Of a stretch of 64,000 nucleotides of DNA, positions 63,217 through 64,000 are shown in pieces. Position numbers and translations under genes: made by a program. Position 1 is the stretch's first letter. Each line of letters begins with the position of its first letter. The stretch spans positions 310,001-374,000 of the forward strand of contig NZ_FPIY01000001.1 of assembly GCF_900119145.1 (NCBI RefSeq), written 5' to 3'. Source of the DNA: Cellulophaga fucicola. Lineage in GTDB: Bacteria > Bacteroidota > Bacteroidia > Flavobacteriales > Flavobacteriaceae. The notes under the pieces were generated by a model, which saw only the letters and a list, made by a program, of their open reading frames with translations, was not told where the DNA came from and did not search any database.

Positions 63217-64000
63217 ATGAAAATCAGCTTTAAATCAATCTTAACAAACTTTTTTGTTCTTGTCTTATTTGTAGTTGCTTCTTTGGCTTATTTTACTCCT
63301 GTTCTTCAAGGTAAAAAAATATTTCAGTCAGATATTGCCCAGTACACTGGAATGGCAAAAGAGCAAAATAATTTTAGAGATAAAACAGATACAGAACCAT
63401 ACTGGACAAATAGTGCTTTTGGTGGTATGCCAACGTATCAATTAGGAGCTAATTATCCAAATAATTATATTAAAAAATTAGATAAGTTAATACGTTTTTT
63501 ACCTAGACCAGCAGATTATTTATTTCTTTATTTTTTAGGTTTTTATATACTATTATGTTGTTTAAAAGTAGACTATAGATTGGCTGTAGTTGGCGCATTG
63601 GCTTTTGGTTTTAGTACATACTTAATTATTATTTTAGGTGTTGGCCATAATGCAAAAGCGCATGCATTAGGCTATATACCTATGCTCTTAGGGGGTATAG
63701 TGTTAATGTTTAGAAAAAAATATATACTAGGTTTTATTCTTACGGCATTTGCAATGGCTTTAGAAGTAAATGCAAATCACTACCAAATGACCTATTATTT
63801 TATGCTTTTAATACTTATTTTAGGTGTAATTTATTTGATATATGCGGTTGTACAAAAACAATTAAAACACTACTTTGTTTCTGTTGGTTTGTTAGTTATA
63901 GCTGTTGTTTTGGGTATTGCTACCAATGCTACAAATTTAATGGCAACCAAAGAATATTCTGACTGGAGTACTAGAGGTAAATCTAGTTTAACAATTAATC
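63217..64000 (+). CDS. YfhO-family polytopic membrane protein, N-terminal part only
   Basis: The frame is open from the ATG at 63217 to the window end (261 codons). It encodes an N-terminal transmembrane helix, then a soluble loop with IFQSDIAQYTGMAKEQ, TDTEPYWTNSAFGGMPTYQL and a string of further helices (from about residue 100). The GGMPTYQ segment and the alternation of helices match the YfhO family, which includes GT-C-fold proteins thought to modify lipid-linked sugars. The C-terminus is outside the window, so full length and substrate are unknown. Confidence 0.9.
   Translation, partial: MKISFKSILTNFFVLVLFVVASLAYFTPVLQGKKIFQSDIAQYTGMAKEQNNFRDKTDTEPYWTNSAFGGMPTYQLGANYPNNYIKKLDKLIRFLPRPADYLFLYFLGFYILLCCLKVDYRLAVVGALAFGFSTYLIIILGVGHNAKAHALGYIPMLLGGIVLMFRKKYILGFILTAFAMALEVNANHYQMTYYFMLLILILGVIYLIYAVVQKQLKHYFVSVGLLVIAVVLGIATNATNLMATKEYSDWSTRGKSSLTIN

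Overview
The window is a 64 kb piece of an AT-rich chromosome from a member of the Flavobacteriaceae (Bacteroidota). The assignment rests on menaquinone genes as the quinone pathway, Bacteroidota-type promoters (TTG, about 19 bp, TAnnTTTG; textbook at the SRP RNA), near absence of Shine-Dalgarno sequences, many lipoproteins with an SC-type lipobox, TPR-linked histidine kinases, SusC-like plug and carboxypeptidase-regulatory domains, a capnine (sulfonolipid) gene pair, and small families seen mainly in this group (DUF4834, CAL67264, DUF2853). The genus cannot be fixed from the sequence alone. There are no insertion sequences, prophage genes, CRISPR arrays or tRNAs; this is mostly core chromosome.

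Layout. 1-2.9 kb: end of an oligopeptidase B gene, then a cysteate synthase-like and a cysteate acyltransferase-like gene (capnine lipid head-group synthesis). 2.9-7.1 kb: lipoprotein, fumarylacetoacetase, glyA. 7.1-11.9 kb: a minus-strand signalling island with an orphan protein, a NarL-like response regulator, a TPR lipoprotein histidine kinase, a tiny lipoprotein made of four near-identical 17-residue repeats, and a LytTR regulator with a degenerate receiver. 12-15 kb: secreted beta-helix lipoprotein, thioesterase, glutamine cyclotransferase. 15.06 kb: SRP RNA. 15-29 kb: SDR enzyme, transaldolase-like gene, thiol-fold lipoproteins, YbiT-like ABC-F, fasciclin protein, pheT, leuB-leuA, a helical orphan, RluA-type synthase. 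29-37 kb: panB, a peptidase S15 and sdaA operon, dnaK. 37-52 kb: menaquinone genes (thioesterase, menF, menD, menA, menC, menE) interleaved with DUF2853, an S1 protein, a SPOR protein, a LytTR/HisKA_2 two-component pair, a UPF0173 hydrolase and a CPBP protease. 52-64 kb: plug-domain and VWA proteins, MFS transporter, acyl-CoA carboxylase subunit, oxidoreductase, ettA, an acetyltransferase, an outer-membrane protein with a basic tail, DUF4834 and the start of a YfhO-family membrane protein.

The most interesting region is 7.1-11.95 kb. Two of its genes, the first and last of the island, share a 24-bp dyad element (21/24 identical) placed exactly 31 bp from a matching -7 box. A perfect 10-bp direct repeat with a 21-bp period, the geometry of LytTR binding sites, lies between the LytTR gene and the repeat-lipoprotein gene. 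Together they suggest one self-contained signalling circuit, possibly with the repeat lipoprotein as its output or its signal precursor. That function is inference; the sequence elements are directly visible.
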